The notes: a model not told the origin generated them from the letters alone. Counted from the stretch's first letter, positions 18,156 to 26,386 are shown. The stretch: 64,000 bases of DNA from JANMDU01 sp043777675 (GCA_043777675.1 JAYWHR010000047.1:124001-188000), one strand, 5' to 3'. A program made the numbers and translations.

Positions 18156-18170
18156 AGAAAAATCCTTCAT

Positions 18171-18519
18171 GATAATTTCGCATTAATATGCTTGATGGCA
18201 AGGAAATGATCAGCACAACGACCCAAGCGGCCATGTTCCTGACCACAGAAAAAATTGTCAATTGCAGCGGGCACTAGCGCGAGCCGGCTATAAACCGTTT
18301 CGCTAAGCCACCTTGAAACGCTGTGAGGACTTTGGGGCTAACACGATAGAGAATCAATCGCGATTGCGTTGTGTTATTTATACGATTTAAGAAAAGATAA
18401 ATCTGTGGGCTAGCCCACATAGCAGCGAATAATTCACTACTAGCATGTAGTGCCTACAAAGCATTCGTACATCTGCGGATAATGCACCGATGAGTTGCCT
18501 TCGCAAGGCGCCGAAGCTA
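18171..18519. other. Intergenic region with two palindromes
   Basis: 349 bases upstream of the copper-oxidase gene and downstream of the lipoprotein gene. It holds the perfect palindrome at 18404, a hairpin with arms CACTAC/GTAGTG at about 18432-18449, and a short hairpin GCCTT-AAGGC near 18491 without a following T-run. No gene was seen. Confidence 0.5.
18404..18419. promoter_or_regulatory. Perfect 16-bp palindrome upstream of the copper oxidase
   Basis: TGTGGGCTAGCCCACA is fully palindromic. It has the same TGT..TA..ACA frame as the TGTTCG-type sites but carries GG/CC where they have CG. It may be bound by a related regulator; distance to the oxidase start is about 250 bases. Confidence 0.4.
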
Positions 18520-20721
18520 TTAAGGCTGAAATGCATCGGCCACCGCCGTAGCCACGAAACGCGCGCGGCGGGTGCTGCTAGCCTTAACCGCCCAATGGCT
18601 GCCGCGATCTGACACCAAAACGCTGCCGTCTGCGCTTGAGGGCATAGTGGTGTAGCGCGACTTGGGCAGAAGCCAGACCATTTCGTTCAGGCTCTGAGGG
18701 TGGCTCACTTCGAATTTAGAGACACCCGGCGCTTCGCGTGTCTCATTCCAAACGACCGCTTGGCGGGTCGTCATGAAGTCGGCCAAGCGTGTCATGGTGT
18801 ACCAGCGAAACTGCTCCGGCCCCTTTGCCTTTGCGTAAGCCATCAGATCTTGCAAAACGTCAGTCCAGACGTTAGCACCGTTGGGATGCATGTAAATCAT
18901 TCGGGTGGTGTTGTGATTGATCGTAAAGTCAACCGAATCGCGGTACCAGCGTATAACCTCCTGCTTTGGTACACCGTTATCCTCAAACTCTTCAAAAGTC
19001 GCGTAAAAACCTGCTGGTGTGACTGGAAAAACCCACAAGCTTGAATTGCGCAGTTGACCCTCACGATACTTGCGCGTGGGCCCCAAGCCAGTATGGCCAG
19101 CAAAGTAAACTGCCACCACGCCCTGCTGCTCCAACCAATCCATGGCCCAAGTGGGGTTGTTGCCAACAGGTGGGGAATATTGCCGCATGGGTGGCCCAAA
19201 GACCCAATCTACAAATGCCTTGGCTTGTTGAACCACGGGCAAAAAGACTGCCGGAACGCCGGGTGGCGTAGGCGAGCCCAAGCCAAGGGCAGGACGCCAC
19301 GCATGGCTGATGGTGCGCCTGATAGAAGCCACATTTTTCTCCAAATAGGGCAAGAACTTGTCACGATTGGACTCGTCAGCATTCAATCCGTAATAGTCGT
19401 GATTCCAGCCGCCATGACTGCCAATCTCATGCCCCTGTTTGGCAAAGCGACGCAGGATATTTTGTGCGACTGGATTGCTATCTAAGTTCCAGCCCTCGCC
19501 GTCTCCAATCGTCACAGCGTCTGGCCCGACTGTCATGTCAATGGAAAAAGGCCCATGCTCAAAAATGCCAAGTTTTTCCAGCGATAAGGTGGGTTCCTGT
19601 GCGGCGATGGAGTCTAAGTGCCAGTTCAGAGTCAGTCCGGGCACGGCATTGGGTACCGACGACAACTGCGCCAACTGCAGTACATTGTGCGCAAAGTAGT
19701 GCAAGAAGCCATGGAGTGGCAAAGCATCGGTGCGTGCAACTTTCAAAGAGGTCAACGGCAGATTAACAAATAAGACCTGTCCGCGACCCACCTTGTTCAG
19801 GCCGGCCACTAGCCCGCCTTTGGGCGATGCTGCCAACACTTTGCCAGAGAAAGCGCCTCGCGTGACAAAGCTCGCATACTTCAGGCTACCGAGCAGATAT
19901 CCGCTGTAGGTTTCAAGCACGTCCCCGGCCATGCTTGCACCCAGCAAGTTGCGGCCTGCTGCTGGCGATGCTGTGCTAACAGGCAGATAGACAAGGGGCG
20001 CGCTCAACAGGCCGGCAGCTTGTGCCGTCGCTTCGGTCGGTGCGCCCGCGACGTCAAGCACGGGCGCATCGGCGCGTGGGTCGGCCACATAGGGAATTGA
20101 CTTTCCCGGCGGAACTTGAAGCGCTCGCAGCGTGCTACGCATGGCGGTGACGGGGCCGACTACCGTGCTCTGTTCGCGTAGTGCGTGGTAAAGGCCATAA
20201 TCCACTCCGGCGAGATCGCTCAACCTCGCCCGGGGTATTGCATAGGTACGCTTTTGGTTGCCATCCAGTGCAAAGATACCGAAATCGTGTACCAGTAAAG
20301 TGCGACCCCCTGCCGTGGTGTAGTCACGAATTCCATTGACCACCGCATCTGAGGTGGTTGTATGCAACACATCAGGCAAGATCAACCCGGCAAACTTGAG
20401 CGCATCACTTCCAAGAGCCATGAATTGCCGGTCGGTCACGGCTTGCAGACGCACCCCACTCTCAGACGCAGCATCCATCCAAGCACGCACTTCGGGGGAA
20501 GTGAGGTTTTGACCATCCGGAACCAGCAGCAGCAGCAGACCAGGGTCGGAACGAGCCAATAGACTGTCAGCGACTGGCGCGCCGCTCATGCGTTGTTGCT
20601 CTGTACAGCCGCCCAAAGTTACCGTTATTAGTGCAAAACAAATACATGTCATCACCGCGTGGCAACTCACTCGACAGAGTTCGTAGATGCGCATAAATGG
20701 ATGGCGGCAGGGCAATGACAT
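18520..20721 (-). CDS. Lipoprotein with ThuA-like and polysaccharide-deacetylase-like regions
   Basis: 733 residues. A long N-terminal leader carries a lipobox LGGC (Cys near 39), so the mature protein is probably lipid-anchored in the envelope. Residues ~55-340 resemble a glutamine-amidotransferase-like/ThuA fold (LLVPDG, then GQVLFVNLPL), and residues ~365-640 a CE4-type NodB barrel: HLDS near 370 and GHEIGSHGGWNHD near 435. The histidine pair is H-x4-H instead of the usual H-x3-H, so activity is uncertain. ATGs at 20694 and 20652 are alternative starts. The substrate may be an envelope polysaccharide. Confidence 0.7.
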   Translation of the reverse strand: MSLPCRHPFMRIYELCRVSCHAVMTCICFALITVTLGGCTEQQRMSGAPVADSLLARSDPGLLLLLVPDGQNLTSPEVRAWMDAASESGVRLQAVTDRQFMALGSDALKFAGLILPDVLHTTTSDAVVNGIRDYTTAGGRTLLVHDFGIFALDGNQKRTYAIPRARLSDLAGVDYGLYHALREQSTVVGPVTAMRSTLRALQVPPGKSIPYVADPRADAPVLDVAGAPTEATAQAAGLLSAPLVYLPVSTASPAAGRNLLGASMAGDVLETYSGYLLGSLKYASFVTRGAFSGKVLAASPKGGLVAGLNKVGRGQVLFVNLPLTSLKVARTDALPLHGFLHYFAHNVLQLAQLSSVPNAVPGLTLNWHLDSIAAQEPTLSLEKLGIFEHGPFSIDMTVGPDAVTIGDGEGWNLDSNPVAQNILRRFAKQGHEIGSHGGWNHDYYGLNADESNRDKFLPYLEKNVASIRRTISHAWRPALGLGSPTPPGVPAVFLPVVQQAKAFVDWVFGPPMRQYSPPVGNNPTWAMDWLEQQGVVAVYFAGHTGLGPTRKYREGQLRNSSLWVFPVTPAGFYATFEEFEDNGVPKQEVIRWYRDSVDFTINHNTTRMIYMHPNGANVWTDVLQDLMAYAKAKGPEQFRWYTMTRLADFMTTRQAVVWNETREAPGVSKFEVSHPQSLNEMVWLLPKSRYTTMPSSADGSVLVSDRGSHWAVKASSTRRARFVATAVADAFQP

Positions 20722-21037
20722 AGTTAGCTCGTATGGCTGTGAGAATCAATGCATGGTTAGGTATTAGTCCAGTCCATGCCGTGTATGTTCGATACCTGAC
20801 ATTAGCGCATAAAGTGAATTTCAAGTAAGAAATTGAAGAAGAATATTTTTAGAAAATGTAATAGTTGAAAATATAAATAAAGTTATGTATGTGCCTGTAG
20901 TTCCTATTAACTTTTTCTAACGTACTACAACAAGACCACACATCGAAAGTTCTCAAAAAATGTGCGTGTAGTTGGCGATGCTGGTTTAGTAACGAGAAGG
21001 TGCCCGTGAAAGGGGTCAACTCTTCTTTACGTAGCGT
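20722..21037. other. AT-rich intergenic region
   Basis: 316 bases between the lipoprotein start and the TonB receptor stop. The part 20815-20930 is very AT-rich and could carry the promoter of the lipoprotein gene. I see no gene or clear operator. Confidence 0.45.
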
Positions 21038-23260
21038 TCAAAATTTGTAGCTTCCCGCTATGCCAAGCAGCCAAGTGCGTCCGGGCGATGGCTCATAGAA
21101 TTGGGCGCTGGCTTGGTTAACGATGACTGAACCCACATACGACTTGGCCAACAGATTGTCGATCCTGACAAACTCGCGCAGAGTCCAGTTCCCCAATTTT
21201 TGATGAAACGAGACGCGTGCAGCGATGCTACCGTAACCTGGCGCAGACTGGGTGTTTGTATCGTTCACGAAGACTCTGCTGGTGGCACGCCACTCAACGC
21301 CAGCTTGTACGCCGCCGCTCGTACTTGTCCAGGCGAGATCGGTAAAAACACTGTGCTTAGGCACGCCGGGGATCAGGTTGCCACCAGCTACAGGAACACC
21401 TTGTATGCCCGAGCACGTGGCGCTGAAGCAAGCAGAGAACGCGTCTGTGTAGCTAGCGCGCAAATACGTGTAGGCCACCTGAGTTTTCCAGCCTTTGGCA
21501 AACTGGTGGTTGTAAGCCAGCTCCAAGCCATCGCGCTTGGTGCCACCTGCATTTTGAAAGCGCGAGCGCCCGCCATTGTTGCTCAGCACCACGATTTCAT
21601 CTTTTGTTTTAGCGGTGAATACGGCCAATTGCAAGTTTGCACCAGATTCCAGTTGCAACTTTGTGCCAAGCTCAAACTGCTGGCTGCGAGCGGGCTTAAG
21701 TTGTAGGTTCAGGCCTGATTGCGTACTGTCGGCGTTGTAGGCTATTTCGTTCAACGTCGGGGCGTCAAAGCCTTTTCCCCAAGAGGCATACAAATTGACG
21801 CGGTCGTTGAGGTTGTAGAGCACGCCTAGCATGGGCGTGGTGCCGCTGTAAGCCACAGCACCACTGTCGTTGGGGTTGCCGGTTGCAATGTATTTGTCTT
21901 GCGATTGAATCTTGATGCTGCTGCGACGCAGACCCGCATGCAAGCTAACGCTAGCGCTGGGCCACCATTGGCCTTGAAGATACTGGTCGCCAGCTTTTAG
22001 GGTGTTGTCCTCGTCGCGACGCAGTCTGCCCTTAACGCCACAAACAAACAAACTCACCATGCCGTTGGCGCACAGTGGGTCTGGATTGATGGTGGCGCTT
22101 GAGATGAAATTCTCGAAGCCACGGCGCTCCTCATTCAAGCGATCTGCGGTGAAGCCCGCTTGAATGAGCAAGGGGCCATTGGCAAGATTGCGTTTAAAAG
22201 TCCAGCGCCCTTCTATGCCTTGGTAGTCACGGCCAAAATCTACCACGCCCCCCGCCGAGGTTGGTGCATTTTGCGCGCCGAGCGTGATCGATTGATACTG
22301 CGTGACCTCGCGTTTGCCGCCGTATCCCATGAGCTTGAGCGAATGCTCGGCACTGATGCGATGCTCAATGTCGAGGCCCAGCTGGGCTTGCTGGGTGGAT
22401 TTGCGGGTGTTGAAAGTAAGCACTGCTGGTGGCACTGCCTTGGGATCAGACAAGCCAGCCAGCGTTACGCCTTGCGCGTCTTGCGCATCAGGCAAATTGA
22501 CGCGGTTCACCACCAGCACGGCCTGCGTGTCATCCCCCAGCTTGAAGCCGATGCGGGCGTTGATATTGTCCTTTTGCGCAGCGCTTTGCATGCGCCATCC
22601 ATCGGTCTGAAAACGCGAAACATCCAACACGTAGTTAAACGCTCCGACCACTCCGCTAATCTTTTGCGCCAGGCGGTAGCTGCTGGAGCTGCCACCCGAC
22701 AGCGTGGTGGTGGCTACGGTGTCTGGCCCGCCTTCATGCGTGGTGACGTTAATTACACCACCCGACGAATTGCCATAGATGGACGCGAATGGACCACGCA
22801 ACACTTCAATTTGTTTGGCTGATCCTAGGTCAATATGCGATACCTGTCCCTGCCCGTCTGGCGAGTTGCCTGGAATGCCATCGACGTAAATGCGGATACC
22901 TCGCACACCGAATGCCGTACGTGCGCCAAAGCCCCGGCTGGAGATTTGAAGGTCTTGCGCATAATTGCCTCGGTTATTCGCGACGATGCCTGGCACCGTG
23001 CCCAGCACCTCAGAAAGATTAACCTGCGCCTTCGCATCTTCTATCTGGGAGCGAGTCACGGTGTCCACTGAAGCAGGCGTTTCAAAATTCTTAGCGTCTG
23101 TGCGGGTCACATTGATCGTGACTGCAGGTAAAACAGGTTCAGCGGCTGCGTCAGCATTCACAACTGCAGTCGAGCTCGTTTGAGCACAGACAGTCAGCAA
23201 TAGACCAAGGCCTAAATACACAACCAATGAGCCTGTCAGGTAACGGCTGCAAGTCCTCAT
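21038..23260 (-). CDS. TonB-dependent outer-membrane receptor
   Basis: 740 residues from the ATG at 23260, which has AAAGGAT six bases upstream. A signal peptide ends near VCAQ-TS. A plug domain (about 60-170, with RGFGARTAFGVRG and IEVLRGPFASIYGNSSGGVINV) is followed by a 22-strand barrel ending in a terminal phenylalanine. A TonB-box-like stretch may lie near PAVTINVTR. The barrel resembles ferric-siderophore or copper receptors; the ligand cannot be fixed. It lies near a copper-dependent oxidase, which makes copper an open possibility, but no TonB/ExbBD genes are nearby. Confidence 0.9.
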   Translation of the reverse strand: MRTCSRYLTGSLVVYLGLGLLLTVCAQTSSTAVVNADAAAEPVLPAVTINVTRTDAKNFETPASVDTVTRSQIEDAKAQVNLSEVLGTVPGIVANNRGNYAQDLQISSRGFGARTAFGVRGIRIYVDGIPGNSPDGQGQVSHIDLGSAKQIEVLRGPFASIYGNSSGGVINVTTHEGGPDTVATTTLSGGSSSSYRLAQKISGVVGAFNYVLDVSRFQTDGWRMQSAAQKDNINARIGFKLGDDTQAVLVVNRVNLPDAQDAQGVTLAGLSDPKAVPPAVLTFNTRKSTQQAQLGLDIEHRISAEHSLKLMGYGGKREVTQYQSITLGAQNAPTSAGGVVDFGRDYQGIEGRWTFKRNLANGPLLIQAGFTADRLNEERRGFENFISSATINPDPLCANGMVSLFVCGVKGRLRRDEDNTLKAGDQYLQGQWWPSASVSLHAGLRRSSIKIQSQDKYIATGNPNDSGAVAYSGTTPMLGVLYNLNDRVNLYASWGKGFDAPTLNEIAYNADSTQSGLNLQLKPARSQQFELGTKLQLESGANLQLAVFTAKTKDEIVVLSNNGGRSRFQNAGGTKRDGLELAYNHQFAKGWKTQVAYTYLRASYTDAFSACFSATCSGIQGVPVAGGNLIPGVPKHSVFTDLAWTSTSGGVQAGVEWRATSRVFVNDTNTQSAPGYGSIAARVSFHQKLGNWTLREFVRIDNLLAKSYVGSVIVNQASAQFYEPSPGRTWLLGIAGSYKF

Positions 23261-23600
23261 ACTGATCCTTTGCCTATTCGCTGCACTGAAATTGCACACT
23301 CATGCAACAAGCTGCACATTCCGAATTCTAAAAACTTGGCTCTAGCGCATCGCCGCTAAAAACGCACATTCACACCGCTCATTTGCTGAGCGCGGTGCAA
23401 TGTCGCGAAACGCTGTGTCAACGCACAATGCTTCATTCAAGGTAGCATGAAAAACATTTTTATGTTGTTAGCATAAGCGCACGCGCGTCATTTTTTGGTA
23501 GCGTTAAAGCTGGGCGCAGAGCGGCGGATTCAAGCACGCAGTGGAAGCAGAGGGTGAAGTCGTGTATTGCGACATTTCCTCTGCCGATTCAAGGCCATTC
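23261..23600. other. Intergenic region upstream of the TonB receptor
   Basis: 340 bases between the receptor start and the first dispersed repeat. It should hold the receptor promoter. No gene, Fur-like box or terminator is clear to me. Confidence 0.4.
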
Positions 23601-23665
23601 ACTACAGATTCAATAGCACCTAGCGCATATTCCACGCCGGCCATACCACGATTTCTCTTCAAAAT
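23601..23665 (+). repeat. Dispersed ~62-base repeat, copy 1
   Basis: Begins ACTACAGATTCAATAGCAC, has GCGCATATTCCACGCCGGCC in the middle and ends near CTCTTCAAAAT. It abuts the truncated end of the recG remnant and is in the same orientation as copy 2 (24976). Confidence 0.75.
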
Positions 23666-23667
23666 CA

Positions 23668-24011
23668 TCATCCCGGCAAATAGAAGAAAGCCGTGAAGGC
23701 TAGCACCCGTTCAGCCGCAGCGCGGCGTTCTTCAAAAACTAGCAGTGGCAGCCGCCGCTCCAGCTTCGTGATTTCGGTTTCGTCTTCATAGCGAATCGGC
23801 AGATGCAATGCAAAGTCAATGGGGCGATTCACGCGCAGCTTATCCAGCGCTTTCTCTGTGGCAGATTTTGGCGGCGGCTTGAGTGTGGGCTTGGGCTTGG
23901 GCTTGGGCTTGGGCTTTGGCTTTGGCTTTGGCTTGGCTTTGGCTTTGGCTTGGCTTTGGCTTTGGCTAGCAGAAGGTGCATCGCCGACGGCGGCATCTTT
24001 CTTTGGTATGA
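23668..24011 (-). pseudogene. recG: Remnant of the RecG helicase N-terminus
   Basis: The minus-strand frame reads EKALDKLRVNRPIDFALHLPIRYEDETEITKLE (bases about 23857-23758), which matches the N-terminal wedge-domain entry of RecG. Upstream is a low-complexity Lys-Pro/Lys-Ala tract coded by 5- and 6-base repeats (about 23888-23970). There is no start codon; the frame begins after a TGA near 24012. After the conserved part the sequence diverges and stops at 23668, next to repeat copy 1. So only some 60 residues of a ~700-residue helicase are left here. An intact recG may exist elsewhere. Confidence 0.65.
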
Positions 24012-24023
24012 ATCAAAACCCGA

Positions 24024-24494
24024 TCAGAGTAGTGGGCTGCTCTCAGGACACACGACATGCAGCTTGGGGAAATACGAGCGATAGCGCTTGGCATCGCGCG
24101 TGAGCAAACGCATGCCCCCCAGTAGTGCATGCGCGCCGATATAAAAATCCGGCATCGGCGAGCGCTGCATGCCTTTGGCTTGACGATACACCTTGAAGGC
24201 TTGCCCCGCAAGAAAAGCGGCATCCCAAGGCAGCGCCTGCTTTTGCAGCGGCAGGATATCTAGCGCCGCCTCTAAATCACTGGCACGAGCAAAGCGTGGG
24301 CTGATCTCGGCCAAGATCAGCGGGTTGATCACCAAGGGCGCTTGCCCGCCCAGCGCTTCCAGTTTTTGGATCGACCAATCGGCCCAAGTAGGATCATCGG
24401 CCAACACATCAATCAGCACACAACTGTCCACCAAAGTTGCAGGCATCAAATAGCGCGGATCAGGCTCGCGCACTTCGTTTGCATTTCCAGCCAT
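24024..24494 (-). CDS. PIN-domain toxin (VapC-like ribonuclease)
   Basis: 156 residues (an internal ATG at 24446 gives 140). The PIN acidic residues are visible: LVDSCVLID near 21-29, the ILAEIS glutamate near 60, MPDFYIGAHA near 114 and LLTRDAKRY near 130. VapC-type toxins cut RNA until bound by their antitoxin. It starts five bases after the stop of the AbrB-type antitoxin gene, so the two form one operon. It sits between recG and queA remnants, which suggests that the module inserted there. Confidence 0.85.
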   Translation of the reverse strand: MAGNANEVREPDPRYLMPATLVDSCVLIDVLADDPTWADWSIQKLEALGGQAPLVINPLILAEISPRFARASDLEAALDILPLQKQALPWDAAFLAGQAFKVYRQAKGMQRSPMPDFYIGAHALLGGMRLLTRDAKRYRSYFPKLHVVCPESSPLL

Positions 24495-24499
24495 GATTT

Positions 24500-24763
24500 T
24501 CAGGCGCGCAAGAAGCGCATAAACTCATCCGTGCCCATGCCCTTGAACTCTGCCGCATTCGCACTGCCACGCACTTTTTGCAAAGCAGCACGCAATGCCG
24601 ATACCGGCTTGGCCACAGGCCGAATCACCACCTCACTCAAGCCCGAATCCAGCCGGCGCAGCTCAAACGCCACCTCGGAATTGGCCGGCATGCCCGCCTG
24701 CGCACGAATATCCTGCGGAATCGTGACTTGGCCTTTGCTAGTGACTTTGTGGATAATTTCCAT
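24500..24763 (-). CDS. AbrB/SpoVT-type antitoxin
   Basis: 87 residues. The swapped-hairpin DNA-binding start VTSKGQVTIPQDIRAQAG (residues 7-24) is typical of AbrB/MazE-like antitoxins; the C-terminal part should bind the PIN toxin encoded next to it. It likely represses its own operon. A short inverted sequence around the start (TAAGAATC / GATTCTTA at 24766-24773 and 24783-24790) could be its operator. Confidence 0.85.
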   Translation of the reverse strand: MEIIHKVTSKGQVTIPQDIRAQAGMPANSEVAFELRRLDSGLSEVVIRPVAKPVSALRAALQKVRGSANAAEFKGMGTDEFMRFLRA

Positions 24764-24975
24764 GATTCTTACCTCATAAAGTAAGAATCTTACATCAAAT
24801 GTCGATTAATTTAAAGTTATCGCCTGTGTGGCTAGTTGGGCAGGCAAGCGAATGGAAGGCAAACAGCCGTAACGCGAAAAACGCGAAATGATGATTGACG
24901 GGCTCTGGGATCATTCTGTTTGGTTTTTATACATGCCCACCACCACTTGGCACGGATCTGTCCGATCCTCAAGAT

Positions 24976-25040
24976 ACTATGAATTTAATAGCAACTCACG
25001 CATATTCCATGCCGGCCACCCGGCAATTTTTACTCAAGAT
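24976..25040 (+). repeat. Dispersed ~62-base repeat, copy 2
   Basis: Begins ACTATGAATTTAATAGCAAC, has CGCATATTCCATGCCGGCC in the middle and ends near TTTTTACTCAAGA. It runs into the first bases of the queA remnant. With copy 1 it frames the recG remnant and first toxin-antitoxin module as direct repeats. Confidence 0.75.
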
Positions 25041-25443
25041 TTCGATTTTGAACTCCCGCCTGAGCTCATCGCCCAACATCCCGCTACAGTCGTAGCGCCC
25101 ACGGCCGCTCTGCATTTTGATGAAGCTTTGTTTGCACAACTCGAAGCCAAAGGCATCGAGCGCGCCTTCGTCACGCTGCATGCGTGCGCAGCCTATAAAC
25201 CTACGCCAAAACCCAGCAGCCCAGCGGCGACACGAACATCTTCATCACGCCCGGCTTCGATTTCCACATCGTCGATCTGCTCATCACCAATTTCCATCTC
25301 CCTAAAAGCACCCGCATGATGCTGGTCAGCGCTTTCTCAGGTTATGAGCACACGATGGCTTTGTACGCCACAGCCGCGAAAGAGAAATACCGATTTTTCA
25401 GCTATGGACACTCGACGCCAATAGGACGCACCCGCACACAGTG
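25036..25443 (+). pseudogene. queA: Decayed queA (preQ1-tRNA ribosyltransferase-isomerase)
   Basis: Three collinear QueA pieces remain. First, DFDFELPPELIAQHPA (from 25036), the family N-terminus, has no start codon. Without a gap, APTAALHFDEALFAQLEAKGIERAFVTLH follows, which is from the middle of QueA, so about 150 residues are deleted. After a frame change comes SGDTNIFITPGFDFHIVDLL up to YRFFSYG, near the C-terminus, where the last residues are replaced and a TGA closes at 25443. QueA turns tRNA-bound preQ1 into epoxyqueuosine after Tgt has acted. tgt is intact at 31476. Whether another queA exists cannot be seen. Confidence 0.8.
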
Positions 25444-25480
25444 ATCGACAGGCGGTTCGTTGAACGATACAATGATCGAT

Positions 25481-25693
25481 ATGAATACTCAATTCGTCAC
25501 TGTCTCCTCCAAATATCAAGTCGTCATTCCACAGGATGTACGTGAACGTCATCAAATCAAGCCCGGCGCAAAAATGGTGTGGGTCGATTTTGGTCGAGAC
25601 TTGCGTTTGATCGAAATCAAAAAACCTCAGTCTTACCGCGGTATTGCGGAGGGTATTTGTGCAGCAGAAATCGAAAACGATCCTGAATTTTGA
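25481..25693 (+). CDS. AbrB-type antitoxin
   Basis: About 70 residues from the ATG at 25481 (ATG 25472 or TTG 25460 are possible; the latter has AGGCGG five bases ahead). VSSKYQVVIPQDVRERHQIKPG is an AbrB-type DNA-binding hairpin. The C-terminal third (SYRGIAEGI) should bind the PIN toxin encoded one base further. The gene begins just after the queA remnant. Confidence 0.8.
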   Translation: MNTQFVTVSSKYQVVIPQDVRERHQIKPGAKMVWVDFGRDLRLIEIKKPQSYRGIAEGICAAEIENDPEF

Positions 25694-25694
25694 T

Positions 25695-26087
25695 ATGCCA
25701 ATGACAAAAAAAACTGCGAGTCCAGTGGTGCTCGACAGTTCTTGCTGGATCGAGTACTTTGGCAACTCAGAACGCGCGGCACTGTTTGCTGATCTCATTG
25801 AAAAACCTGAAGAACTGATCGTTCCAATGATCGTTCTCTACGAGGTGTACAAAAAACTGTGCAGCCTAGTGAGCGATGATGCTGGGCATGCTGTGGTCAG
25901 CTTGATGTATCAGTGCCACCTCATCGAGGCAGATGTCTCCATTACCTTAGCGGCCGCAACCAACGGCCTACCACTCGCCGACAGCCTGATCTACGCCACA
26001 GCCCAAAGGCATCACGCCACGCTTTGGACACAAGATGCACATTTTGAAGGCCTGCCCGGCGTCAAGTACTTCCCGAAAGGGCGCTGA
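25695..26087 (+). CDS. PIN-domain toxin (VapC-like ribonuclease)
   Basis: 130 residues from the ATG at 25695, one base after the antitoxin stop. PIN features: VVLDSSCWIEYF near 9-20, IVLYEVYK near 49-56, LPLADSLIYATA near 95-106 and LWTQDAHFEGLPGV near the end. It is not closely similar to the first PIN toxin here, so the two modules seem to have arrived separately. Confidence 0.87.
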   Translation: MPMTKKTASPVVLDSSCWIEYFGNSERAALFADLIEKPEELIVPMIVLYEVYKKLCSLVSDDAGHAVVSLMYQCHLIEADVSITLAAATNGLPLADSLIYATAQRHHATLWTQDAHFEGLPGVKYFPKGR

Positions 26088-26090
26088 TGA

Positions 26091-26357
26091 ATGAGCGGAC
26101 ATACGGCACTTATCCTAGGAGCTGGGGCTGGCCTGCATTACGGGCTACCTTTGGGTAGTCAGCTGGTTGAAAAAATTTGCGAGTTACTACCCGCAACGGA
26201 GCCGCTGCGCATGGGCGAACAAGCTCTGCAACTTCCTCGTCAGTCATCCATCGAAGATTTCGCGCCTTTCCATTGCCATGATGCAAGTTTTACCGCGCGC
26301 GATGTGGCGAATTCCGCAGCACATGTATATCAACAGTGCATGCACCTTTGTATGTAA
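26091..26357 (+). pseudogene. Truncated SIR2-like gene
   Basis: The first 40 residues (MSGHTALILGAGAGLHYGLPLGSQLVEKI...) look like the NAD-site start of SIR2-like proteins, many of which belong to defence systems. Then similarity is lost, with a possible frame change near 26230 (QSSIEDF in this frame, SRLSIAMM in another) and a stop at 26357. A full gene would be far longer. It is four bases after the toxin gene. The family call rests on one motif and is tentative. Confidence 0.4.
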
Positions 26358-26370
26358 ATCCTAGCTGCTT

Positions 26371-26386
26371 CGTGCGCTAACGCACA
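26371..26386. promoter_or_regulatory. Palindromic operator candidate before the CDF gene
   Basis: CGTGCGCTAACGCACA matches 15 of 16 positions of TGTKCGNTANCGMACA and has a 14-base palindromic core, GTGCGCTAACGCAC except at one pair. It ends about 90 bases before the transporter start at 26478. Confidence 0.45.

Noticed and set aside
23888..23970. Short repeats resembling an array
   Set aside because: Units of 5-6 bases without spacers coding Lys-Pro; this is simple sequence, not a CRISPR array.
24888..25319. Plus-strand frame read as one protein
   Set aside because: It joins repeat copy 2 with two QueA pieces and then leaves the QueA frame, so it is a chance read-through, not a gene.
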